Position numbers and translations under genes: made by a program | Source of the DNA: Lineus longissimus | Taxonomy: Eukaryota; Nemertea; Pilidiophora; Heteronemertea; Lineidae | NCBI RefSeq assembly: GCF_910592395.1 | Contig: NC_088317.1 | Span: 10,542,001 to 10,606,000 of the forward strand | Length of the DNA: 64,000 bases | Reading direction: 5' to 3' | Shown here: positions 32,150 to 42,985 of the stretch, piece after piece | Numbering within the stretch: the stretch's first letter is position 1 | How the letters are laid out: the number at the start of each line of letters is the position of its first letter | The notes under the pieces: generated by a model | The model's database searches: none | What the model was told of the DNA's origin: nothing | The model's input: the letters and a program-made list of their open reading frames with translations, nothing else

Positions 32150-32559
32150 TTGTTTTCTACATGTTGGTTTCTTCGGATAGTTGTTTGGAGGGTTCTTTTC
32201 TATACTTAATTAGCTCAGATCACATGGGTGAGCTTATGTCATGGTTTCTAGTTCTACATGTAAATCAAGAGTAAGGTGACCTTCAGCTGTCATGTGGATG
32301 GCATGGAGGGTTCTTTTCTGTACTTTATTTCAGCTCACGTGTGTGAGCTCACATGTACATGTACACATGCATGTCATTTTGCATTTTTTGGTCTGATCCT
32401 GGCATATGATAATGTTCATTTCAAGTGATGGAAAATACCATACAGGTTCTGCCTGATAATTATTTGTGTCTGGTATTAATCTGTGATTATTCACTGTAAA
32501 AATGTACCGGCATGACCGACCGGTAGTATAGTATTAGTATTGTACAGAATGTTTTTTTT

Positions 32560-33125
32560 CAAGTCACTGAAGCCAGGTTGTTTACGATACTAAGTTGTCA
32601 AGAAAGGGTTAAATTACAGGTTATGTCTTCAATGGGGCGGACAGTACACCTGTTTTTTTCCTCTAAATATGGCACTTGGCTCCATTTCAGTAATAATCTG
32701 CATAGTTCTGTCTGTGACCCTCTTAGTTACAAAGATTGAGTTGTCAAGAGCTCCAAAGTTCGAAAACAATATGCCATTGATACAGTCCAAGTCACAAATG
32801 TCATCGCTAAAATCACGTCACTGTTGCGCAAGTGACACGCTACGAAGTGCGTAGTTGGGCGTCATTCGGCACAAAACTCGACTGAATGTCCTGCGTCCCT
32901 GACGTGACATTTGTGACTTGGACTGTAGTTCTAGTGAAGCAAATGTACAGATCGTTTTTTTTGCAAGGCACTGAAGGCTGTTTCTGATACTAGCAAGTTG
33001 TCAATAAAGGGTCAAAAGTACAGGTTCTTTCTTCCATGAGGCGGACAGTACACCTGTATTTTTGCTCCAAATTTGGCACTTTGCTGCATTTCTTTAATAG
33101 CCTGATTTAGTTCTGTCTGTGTCAG
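32560..33125. repeat. Diverged tandem duplication of about 160 bp, separated by a MITE-bearing spacer
   Basis: Copies at about 32560-32720 and 32970-33125 share GAGGCGGACAGTACACCTGT or a close variant, ACTAAGTTGTCAAGAAAGGG-like sequence, and TTAGTTCTGTCTGTG. They are diverged and non-coding. Confidence 0.7.
32783..32925. mobile_element. 143-bp Tc1/mariner-type MITE
   Basis: The perfect 21-bp terminal inverted repeats begin CAGTCCAAGTCACAAATGTC and are flanked by TA (32781-32782 and 32926-32927). It is too short to encode anything. Confidence 0.85.
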
Positions 33126-33238
33126 TCTTATGGTGCCTCACTTCTATCTATCCTTGGCATCCACTGTAAATCAAAGTTGAACCTTCACATGTTTTAGAGC
33201 ATTGATGGACTTGTGAACTAAGATTGTATATACTTTAA

Positions 33239-33864
33239 CCCTTAAAGCGCCAGAGGCGACGATCGTCGACATAAGGGGGAAAGCGCCAGAGGCGACGATC
33301 GTCGACAGCAGACATTTAGTTCCACCTGTCTGCTAAGAGATGGCAGTGAGTGTGCATGTACGCTCTTTGGTACTTCGACAGTGATGCTTAGCACAAAATG
33401 GCATCGAACAAATTTCAAGTTTCTATACAAGCTTTTGAGTATTTTATCAAAAACTTGAAGCCCCATTTTCGCGGGAATGACGTCATCAGGAGTAATTAGC
33501 GCTGCTACGACTAATTAGACGGATGCTTCGACCAGGAATCGGATGGAAACGATGTATTTAGACCCAGCTTCATATTAAAATACCAAGGGAGGTATAAAAA
33601 GCTGATGGAGGTATGTTCTGGCCATATTTTTGTTGATTATGGGTATTTGCACTAATTAACCCCTAATTAGTAAATTTAACCCCTAATTAACCCCTAATTA
33701 GGAAATGTCACAAAAATCGACGGGAATTACCATTTGTATAAAATCATCAGTACATTCCATGGTGTTTGTAACAAAAATAACGTTCTAATTAATCATTTTC
33801 AAAAATGCTCGGTTAATTCGGCGCTCAGGGGTTATATGATTTTGTTAATTCAGCGCTTTAAGGG
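33239..33864. mobile_element. TTAA-flanked non-autonomous DNA element
   Basis: TTAA lies at 33235-33238 and 33865-33868. The termini CCCTTAAAGCGC and GCGCTTTAAGGG are perfect inverted repeats. A 25-bp GC-rich motif containing GAGGCGACGATCGTCGAC is present twice directly inside the left end. TTAATTAACCCC-like motifs recur near 33655-33700. No transposase is recognised. It is probably piggyBac-mobilised. Confidence 0.78.
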
Positions 33865-34029
33865 TTAAGGGTTATTATAAATTGTGAATATCAGCATTCA
33901 ATTAATATCTTGACTTTTTCATTTTTGTGAACTGCCACGTCGGTAACATATGGAATACTATCTTCTTGTCAAGCATTGGCACTCAACACAACTAACCTGG
34001 TTGTGAAGGAGACCTGGTGAGGGATCTGG

Positions 34030-35340
34030 AACCACTTGTCCAATCTTGCTTAAACAGGACTGCTTACATAAGGGACACCAAGCCAGATGAGACGGTCACA
34101 TCCCTTGCCCATGATCATTGATGATGTTACATGTATGACATCTCATATACTAGTCCCATCTTGGTTCAGGGACACTATAACCAAGCTGGATGAGACAGTC
34201 ACATCCCTTGCCCATGATATCGGTTATGAGATGTCCTATAGTCCTATCGTGGTTCAGGGACACCTAGCCGGGTAAGACAGTCACATCTCTTGCCCATGAT
34301 ATTGGTTATGAGGTGTCCTATAGTCCCATCTTGGTTCAGGGACATCTCTTGCCCATGATATTGGTTATGAGGTGTCCTATAGTCCCATCTTGGTTCAGGG
34401 ACATCTCTTGCCCATGATATCGGTTATGAGGTGTCCTATAGTCCCATCGTGGTTCAGGGACACCAAGCCGGGTAAGACAGTCAAATCCTTTGCCCATGAT
34501 ATTGGTTATGAGGTGTCCTATAGTCTCATCGTGGTTCAGGGACACCAAGCCGGGTAAGACAGTCACATCTCTTTCCCATGATCTTGGTTATGAGGTGTCC
34601 TATAGTCCCATCGTGGTTCAGGGACACCAAGCCGGGTAAGACAGTCACATCTCTTGCCCATGATATTAGTTATGAGGTGTCCTTTAGTCCCATCTTGGTT
34701 CAGGGACATCTCTTGCCCATGATATTGGTTATGAGGTGTCCTATAGTCCCATCGTGGTTCAGGGACACCAAGCCGGGTAAGACAGTCACATCTCTTGCCC
34801 ATGATATTGGTTATGAGATGTCCTTTAGTCCCATCTTGGTTCAGGGAAATCTCTTGCCCATGATATTGGTTATGAGGTGTCCTATAGTCCCATCATGGTT
34901 CAGGGACACCAAGCTGGGTAAAGACAGTCACATCTCTTGCCAACGATATTGGTTATGAGGTGTCCTTTAGTCCCATCGTGGTTCAAGGACACCAAGCCGG
35001 GTGAGACAGTCACATCCCTTGCCCACGATATTGGTTATGAGGTGTCCAATAGTCCCATCTTGGTTCAGGGACACCAAGCCGGGAGGACAGCTATATCCCT
35101 TGCCCATGATATAGGTTATTGGGTGTCCTATACTTGTCCCATCGAGGTTCAGGACACCAAGACGAGCGAGATGGTCACATCCCTTGCCCATGATATAGGT
35201 TATAACATATCCTATACAGAGTCCTATACTGCTTGTCTCATCTTGGTTCAGGGACACCAAGCTGGGTGTGTGACGGTCACATCCCTCGCCTATATGTTGG
35301 TTATGACATGTCCTATACTACTTTTCGCATCAGTTCAACA
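34030..35340. repeat. Minisatellite, units of about 80 bp plus shorter variants
   Basis: Units share GGTTCAGGGACACCAAGCC, GGGTAAGACAGTCACATC, CTTGCCCATGATATTGG and TTATGAGGTGTCCTATAGTC. There are roughly 15 full and shortened units, the shortened ones lacking the CACCAAGCCGGG block. Because unit length is often a multiple of three, long ORFs appear on both strands (34578-34958, 34563-34802, 34937-35434). They are artefacts. Confidence 0.85.
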
Positions 35341-35384
35341 GGACTATTTGCATCATAAGGTGACTATTTGCATGTGTGACTATG

Positions 35385-36639
35385 CAGTGTTCTCGCCAGG
35401 CCATTTAAACACCCCGTTTAAATTTGAGCAGTGAAAATGCGCCCCGTCTAAAATTAGCCCGCCCTGTTAAATTTGCAGCCGCCCTCTTTAAATTCACCTC
35501 CGCCATGCTTAAATCCAAGCCAATAGTTACACAAACACAGTCGTAAATATCGCATATAAACATTCCGCCGTCACTCAACGATAATTATCCCACCGCAACA
35601 CGACTGCCAGCCATCTCAATTACCCGGTACAGCAGTAGGGCCTACTACCATTACTATCCACGTGTTCCGGCAGACGACGGTCGGCCAATAACAATCACCC
35701 GTAGCCTTGGCAACGAGGTCAAGGGAGTGGACAAAAGCGCACGATTTAGCGGCAGAGCGGGGCGGTTGTAATTATGTCAAACGAGTGCTTGCAGGTGTGC
35801 CACAGGTGGATGATAATAGCTGTCGGCGTAAAATCAGCAGTCTCTTTCAATTGATATACAGGGTACAACGGGATCAAACGAGAAGAAGGCCTCTACAAAT
35901 TTTTAATAAAGTAAACATTGTACATGTATAGAAGCGTCGATCATCATCATGTCATCATGAAGAAGCACATGGGTTGCGCAGTTGGTTACTGCGCATCCGC
36001 GGACTGCGGGATGCGCAGTTGGCTACTGCGCATCTATATTTGGTGCCGCTATCTGGTTACTAAATACCATGTGCTTTGACGATGTTGGGGTCCGGGGAGC
36101 AAGCGGGGAGTGCAAGGCCAAGGGGGATCAAAAACTTTTTTTGGAACCAGTGAATTTTTTATTCGTACAACTTCACTTTTTTATCGTATAAACTGTCTTC
36201 AGGTTGTTATTTTATGTTGAGTGCCTGTACAAACACAACTTTTTATCTTTCCGTATAATATAGTGTACCGAACCGTACAGCGGTGCACAAACATCAGAAA
36301 ACGTACAAAATACGGTTGAAAGTACAAGAAAACAGCCCTGCGCCTGTAACGGTTTGAATACTAGTATTTACGTGGATACCCGGCCATGCGTCCCTCCCGC
36401 CGACCGACGTGACGCCGCAAATTGCCGTGAAGCGAAATGTTTTGCCTACGATACTAACGCTGCAATGTCATTTTATATAATCAGAATTAGGCCTGAAATT
36501 GCACCTCAGAGCATCTAGGTTTCAAAATTTTTTCGGGGGAGGGCCCCCGGACCCCCCCCAAAAATCCACCTGCGGCGCATATAGGGCTGGCCTCTGGCCA
36601 GCTGCGCCCCGTTTGATTGAAATCCTGGCGAGAACACTG
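35385..36639. mobile_element. hAT-like non-autonomous DNA element, 1.25 kb
   Basis: Perfect 16-bp termini CAGTGTTCTCGCCAGG and complement are flanked by CTATG at 35380-35384 and 36640-36644 (5-bp TSD). CAGTG ends suggest hAT. Most hATs make 8-bp duplications, but subgroups with 5 bp exist, so the class is tentative. Near 35968-36032 the motif ATGCGCAGTTGGCTACTGCG occurs twice with small changes. No transposase ORF is present. Confidence 0.72.
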
Positions 36640-36644
36640 CTATG

Positions 36645-36992
36645 TCTTCAGTTTTCATCATAACTTCTATACTAATCTGGCATTCCAGTACAGTCTGCAT
36701 CATAACTTCCATATGGATCTGGTCTTCAGTGTAGTATAAAGAAGGCAGGTTCAGTTGTGACTTTGAACACAAGGTACAGCCAATCATCATTTTAACCCCC
36801 ACACATATATCACTATAAGGTTAAACCTTTTTTGGCTAAAGAATTACATCAGATTTATAACACTTTATAGGTACCATCTCTTATGAGAGAATAATATATC
36901 TTTCAAAAGCACATGAAAAAGGTGTCATGAGGAATCAGTAAAAAAAGGACAAGTGAATTTACTTTTTTTCAAGGAAAACCCCATTTTATTAT
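36645..36992. other. Unclassified spacer
   Basis: CATAACTTC-type motifs are repeated near 36657 and 36700. Otherwise nothing was recognised. Confidence 0.4.
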
Positions 36993-39240
36993 AATGAAAC
37001 GGCCAGGGGCCATTGTGCTCACCGTATAGACATTTGGTGCTTTGGATTTCAACCAGGTTAAGAAACATTGTACAAGTATAGTGTATAGGTCAAACCAAAG
37101 TCGGTATGACATGTGATGTATCGTTGCTTGGAGTAAGTACCATAAGAATATCATCAAAAACAAATCACTAATAAACGAGATATTGCACTTTTTACCTATT
37201 TTAATTTTGGCCTCCTGGTGGCCAAGTTGAATACCAGATCAGATCGAAATTCGCTGTCCGAGTATACATGACGTAGGGAGTCATGTGTATCAAATTTCAA
37301 GTTCATAGCTTTAGTGGTTAAGAAACGTGCCATAGTTACAATAAAACGCCATTTGACCTCTGTGACCTTCAAAAGCAGGTCAAATCAAAAACTCATATGA
37401 TATGTGATGTATCCTTGCTAGGAGAACCAACCATAAAAATGTTATTGAAAACAAATCACTAATAAGCGAGATATAACACTTTCTAGGTTTTCACTTTTGG
37501 CCCCCTGGTGGCCAAGTCGAGAATCAGACTGAAATCAGGGTCAGAGGTCAGCTGACCTAGTGGGTCCTTTGTACATAGTCTCAAGTTCATAGCCTTAGGG
37601 GTTAACAAACGTTCCACAGTTACGCTCAAATGGCCAATTTACGCCATTTGACCTCTGTGACCTTGACAAGTACGTCAAATCAAAAACCCGTATCATATGT
37701 GATGTATCCTAAGAGTATCTACCATAATTTTTTTACCAAAAACTAATCAGTAATAAGCGAGATATGGCACTATTCAAATTTTTGGTTTTGGCCCCCTGGT
37801 GGCCAAGTTAAGAATCGGACCGGACCAAAAATCCGTGTCACAGGTCATCTGACCTGGGGGTCATGTGTAACAAGTTTAAAGTTCATAGCTTTAGTGGTTA
37901 AGAAACGTGCCATATTTACACACAAACGGCCAATTCACACCATTTGACCTGTGACCTTGAAAAGTATGCCACATCGACCTGATTTTTTGTCAACATGTAG
38001 AGCTACGTAACAGGTGTCTACATACCAAATTTAAAGACTATAGGACGAATAAAGACAAAACGTGCCACTATCGATGAAATTTTAGAGTTTGAACTCTGTG
38101 ACCTTGAAAAGTAGGTGAAATCAAAAACCCGTACGATATGTGATGTATCCTTGCTAGGGGTACCCACCATCAAATTTTTGTCAAAAACAAATCAGTAATA
38201 AAGGAGATATTGCACATTTTAACTTTTCGGTTTTAGCCCCCTGGTGGGAAAGTCAAGAACCAGACCGGTGCAAAACTCAGTCTCAGGGTACATATGACCT
38301 TGAGCATGATGTATACAAAGTTTCAAGTTCTTAGCACAAGTGGTTAAGAAACGTGCCACAGGATACAACGGACGACGACGACAACGATGACAACGGACAC
38401 AGAGCTATCGTATAGACTCCCCTACGGTGAGCCAAAAAAGAATCAGATCGGGCCAAAATTCGGCATCAGAGGTTATCTGATGTAGGGGGTTATATGCACC
38501 AAGTTTCAAGTTCATAGCTTTACTGCTTAAGAAACCTGCCATAGTTTACACTCTAACGGCCAATTTACGCCATATGACCTCTTTGACCTTGAAAAGTAGG
38601 TCAAATTGAAAACCCGTAAGATGTGTGATGTATTCTTCCTAAGGGTACCTACCATAAAAATTTTGTCGAAAACAAGCCACTTATAAGTGAGATATCACAC
38701 TTTTTAGATTTCCACTTTTGGCCCCCTGGTGGCAAAGTTGAGAATCAGATCAAACTGAAATTCAGCACCAGAGGCTATGTGATATAGGGGGTTATATGTA
38801 CCAAGTTTCAAGTTCATAGCTTTAGTGGTTAAGAAACGTGCCATAGTTTACACACTAACGGCCAATTTACGCCATATGACCTCTGTGACCTTGAAAAGTA
38901 GGTCAAATTAAAAACCTGTATAATATATAAGATGTATATTTGCTATGAGTACCTACAACAAAAGTTTCATCGAAAACAAGTCACTAATAAGTGAGATATC
39001 ACACTTTTTAGATATCGACATTTGGCCCCCTGGTAGCCAAGTTGAGAATTAGATCGGACCGAAATTCAGTGTCAGAGGTCACCTGACCTAGGGGGTGCTG
39101 TGTATAAAGTTTCAAGTTCATAGCCCTAGCGGTTAAGAAACGTGCCACTGTTTCTGAAACAGGATACGACGGAAGGCGCCGCCGCCGCCGCCGCCGACGG
39201 ACACAGCGCTATCGTATAGACTCCCCTTACGGTGAGCCAA
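36993..39240. mobile_element. Family A repeat, copy A6, with best-preserved 300-bp tandem core
   Basis: It starts GAAACGGCCAGGGGCCATTG then TGCTCACCGTATAG. It ends with a (GCC)n tract, GCTATCGTATAGACTCCCC, TTACGGTGAGCCAAAAA. Core units carry TTTGACCTCTGTGACCTTG at 37352, 37647 and near 38575 and 38876, with spacings of about 295-303 bp. Each unit has CCCCCTGGTGGCCAAGT and AAGAAACGTGCCA. An internal right terminus (CTACGGTGAGCCAAAAAAG at about 38422-38440) shows that this is a composite of two elements. Confidence 0.85.
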
Positions 39241-39923
39241 AAATACATAGCTAAGTCAGAAGTCGTGGATATAATTGTCATTTTCTGAAGATTTAGTGCA
39301 TCTGCTGAAACTCAAAGGGAGTATAAACAATCATCAACGTTTGTACAGAAAAATGCCATCAAAGTCATCCTTCAGCTAACTTTGCAATGCTGGCCCAGGC
39401 CTACTATTCAAGACGGCAGCCGAAATATAATACACAAAACTTGGTTCATGCCAAGTTGATTCTAATCAATACATATAATCCTAATTACTACAGCAAAACT
39501 GAGGGCATGCATGGGTGAATTCAGGCCTATTATGTAATCTTCGCACGTTCCGAAAGCTGTCTGGGGTGAGGAACTGGGCTGTTTATTGGGATAGCAATTA
39601 ACACTTTGGTGTCGCACCTCCCTGTAAAGCGTAATCTGGTTGAACTTTATTTCAATTCTAGCTGAAACAGCTGTGGCTAAAAAACATTGTAAAACACCCG
39701 TCAAGGGGTTATACTGAAGAATAAGAAGGAATCTGATGAACTTGTGTAGTGCATTATATACAGGGAATGATTTTGCGGAAAAAACAATTTCTCACATTAA
39801 ACCCTTTCTCACATTTTACAATTCATGCTCTACTAAAGCAACGATTGTGCACAGCTTATGCGAAGCAGAGGGTATGTCAAGTGTGACAGGGACTGTAGTT
39901 TTCAGAATAATAACAACCTCTTG
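39241..39923. other. Unclassified spacer
   Basis: No repeat ends or exon-like ORFs were recognised between two family A elements. Confidence 0.4.
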
Positions 39924-41195
39924 AATGAAACGGCCAGGGCCATTGTGCTCACCGTATAGATATTTGGTGGTCAGGAATTCATCCTGGTTAAGAAACACGC
40001 TACATGTATAGTAAATAGGTCAAACCAAAGTTGGTAGGACATGCGATGTAATGTTGCTTGGAGTAGCTACCATGAAAATATAATCGAAAACAAGTCACTA
40101 ATAAGCGACATATTGCACTTCTTACCTTTTTAAAGTTTTGGCCTCCTGGTGACCAAATGGAGAGTAAGATCAGATAAAAATTTGGTATCCGAGGTTACAT
40201 TATGTAGGGAGTCATGTTTACCAAATTTCAAGTTCATAGCTTTAGCGGTTAAGAAACGTGCCAGAGTTACGCTCAAACAGCCGATATATACACCATTTGA
40301 CCTCTGTGACCTTGAAAATAAGGTCAAATAAAACACCTGTAAGATATGTGATGAATCCTTGCAAGGAGAACCAATCAAAAAAAATTTTATTGAAAATGAG
40401 ACACTCATAAGAGAGATATCAAACTTTTTAGGTTCCCACTTCAGGCCCCCTGGTGGCCAAAACAAGAATCAGATCGGACCGAAATTCATTGTCAGAGGTT
40501 ACATGACAAAGGGAGTCATGTGTACCAAATTTCAAGTTCATAACTTTACCAGTTAAGAAACGTGCCATAGTTACACTCAAATGGCCAATTCACACCATTT
40601 GACCTCTGTGACCTTTAAAATTAGGTCAAATCAAAAACCTTTAGAATATGTTATGTATCCTTGCTAGGAGCACCTATCATAAAAATGTCATCGAAAACAA
40701 GTCACTATCAAGCGCCATTACACTTCTAACCTTTTTTAGTTTTGGCCCCCTGGTGGCAAAGTCGAGAATCAGATCAGACTGAAACTCAGTGTCAGCGGTT
40801 ATATGATGTAGGGAGTCATGTGCAACAAATTTCTAGACTACAGCTTCAGCGGATAAGAAACGAGCCATAGTTACCTTCCAACGGCCAATTCATGCCATTT
40901 GACCTCTGTCACCTTGAAAATTGGGTCAAATAAAAAATCCGTATGATATGTGATATTTCCTTGCTAAGGGAACTTACCATAAAAATTTCATCGAAAACGC
41001 GTCACTCATATGAGAGATATCATACTTTTTAGGTTTCATTTTTTTGCCCCCTGTTGGCCAAGTCAAGAATCAGACCAGACCGAAATTTAGTCTCCGGAGT
41101 CAATTGACCTAGGGGTACATACATGTATGTACACGAATTCAAGTCAGTCACAACAGCGGTGACGAAACGTGCCGCTATTACCCAACGGCAATGCC
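39924..41195. mobile_element. Family A repeat, copy A7, left part
   Basis: It starts GAAACGGCCAGGGCCATTG then TGCTCACCGTATAG. It has four core units with GACCTCTGTGACCTTG-like motifs near 40298, 40600 and 40900. It stops at the TSD ATGCC (41191-41195) of the Bel/Pao element and resumes at 56300. Confidence 0.8.
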
Positions 41196-41498
41196 TGTTC
41201 AGTACTTAGTTTTATTTGGGTTTTTTTAGGGCCACACCATGTGGTTGAAAGAGGCCATGTTTCTCATCTTGTTCCTTGATTTGTGCAAGAAATTAGATTG
41301 ACTGAGATGTACATTTCATTTCCTGAAGTACAATGAAGAAGAAATCGTTACCCATGTTTTAAGAGACTGTTTTGTGAGTTTATTCACTCAGAACTACAAC
41401 AGGCACATGGTCAGAGGAGGAGGAGCTACAGAGATACCAATCAGTATCAGAGTACAATGTAAAGCTTTTGAGTACTTCTTTTGTGTGAAGAAGTGACA
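41196..41498 (+). repeat. Bel/Pao 5' LTR (70-bp deletion)
   Basis: It is 303 bp, colinear with the 3' LTR except for a 70-bp gap after GGGGCCACACC/GGGCCACACC. It contains GTGGTTGAAAGAGGCCATG and GGTCAGAGGAGGAGGAGC. Numerous substitutions between the LTRs indicate an older insertion than the gypsy element. Confidence 0.9.
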
Positions 41499-41604
41499 TT
41501 TTTGGTCTCTCCGACCAGATTTTGTGCCAGATTGTATGACCCAGATCATTTTCATCATTATGACTGGGTGAGTTACAAAAAGAACTCTAGTACTAGAATG
41601 TACG

Positions 41605-42353
41605 GTCTCTGTTAGAGAATCGTCATCGAGTCAAGTCAACAAGTTTAATGGCCTCTGTTGGAGTATCGTCATCGAGTCAAGTCATCGAGTTTAACGACCT
41701 CTGTTGGAGTATCGTTATCGAGTCGAGTCAACAATTTAACGGTCTCTGTTCGAGTATCGTCATCGAGTCAAAGAATTTAACGGCCTCTGTTCCAGTATTG
41801 TCATCGAATCGAGTCAACGAGTTTAATGGTCTCTGTTTGAGTATCGTCATCGAGTCAGGTCAACGAGTTTAACGGTCTCTGTTCGAGTATCGTCATAGAG
41901 TCGAGTCAACGAGTTTAATGATCTCTGTTCGAGTATTGTCATTGTGCCGAGTCAACGAGTTTAACGGTCTCTGTTTTGAGTATCATGATCGAGTCGAGTC
42001 AACGAGTTTAACGGTTTCTGTTCGAGTATCATGATTGAGTCGAGTCAACGAGTTTAACGGTCTCTGTTCGAGTATCGTCATCGAGTCAAGTCAATCAGTT
42101 TAACAGTCTCTGTTCAAGTCTCGTCATCGACTTTAACGGTCTCTGTTCGAGTATCATGATCACGTCGAGTCAACGAGTTTAACGGTATCTGTTCAAGTCT
42201 CGTCATCGAGTTTAACGGTCTCTGTTCGAGTATCGTCATTGAGTCGAGTCAACGAGTTTAATGATCTCTGTTTGAGTATTGTCATTTGGCCGAGTCAACG
42301 AGTTTAACGGTCTCTGTTTGAGTATCATGATCGAGTAGAGTCAACGAGTTTAA
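41605..42353. repeat. Minisatellite of about 46 bp inside the Bel/Pao leader
   Basis: The unit is GGTCTCTGTTCGAGTATCG, TCATCGAGTCGAGTCAACG, AGTTTAAC with shortened variants. The array continues at 42835-42985 and 44512-44690, having been split first by a TTAA element and then by a LINE. It lies between the 5' LTR and gag. Confidence 0.85.
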
Positions 42354-42834
42354 CTCTTTCCCTGCCACAGCTATTTTTAATTAATATCCCCCAGTTTGCC
42401 ACGATTTCACTATTTTTACCAGATTTTCAATAATTTTTTTTAAAAAAACAAGAAGACATATATCCTTGAAACCTGTTTGATTGTCTTTGTTTTAACTTAC
42501 TCTTTCACCTACGAATCAGTTGTACTGCTTTTTTCCATGGTAGTCATTGAAACAATCACCTTTGCAGAGGGGAACTTTGCAGGTTTTGCTTCTATCAGCA
42601 GGAAACATGTGGTTTTTCCCGCCAGTTTCACTTGATGAAGTAACGAAATGCATGCATAGAATGAGCAGACCATCGTCTGCATGGAAGCCTAACACATCAA
42701 ACCATTTCCAGGTTCAGTACCGACATGACTTCTGGTGTTATGACGGAGAACTAATAATTTCGTTCTGGAACGAGTTTGGCAGGAAACGGGTGGGAAGTTG
42801 CAGTCGTTCTAGAACGAGTTTGGCAGGCAAAGAG
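42354..42834. mobile_element. TTAA-flanked element inside the minisatellite
   Basis: TTAA lies at 42350-42353 and 42835-42838. The termini are CTCTTTCCCTGCCA and, inverted, CTCTTTGCCTGCCA. The right side has GTTCTGGAACGAGTTTGGCA and a similar GTTCTAGAACGAGTTTGGCA (direct repeat 42762-42781 and 42806-42825). It entered the TTAA present in the unit GAGTTTAACGG. Confidence 0.72.
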
Positions 42835-42985
42835 TTAACGGTTTCTGTTTGAGTATCATGATCGAGTCGAGTCAACAAGTTTAATGGTCTCCGTTCAAGT
42901 ATCGTCATTGAGTCGAGTGAACGAGTGCAACGGTCTCTGTTCAAGTATCGTCATCGAGTTTAACGGTCTCTGTTCGAGTATCGTC
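42835..42985. repeat. Minisatellite, second block
   Basis: This is the continuation of the 46-bp array between the TTAA element and the LINE. Confidence 0.8.

Noticed and set aside
34030-35340. Regular repeats resembling a CRISPR array
   Set aside because: Contiguous minisatellite without unique spacers, in an animal genome.
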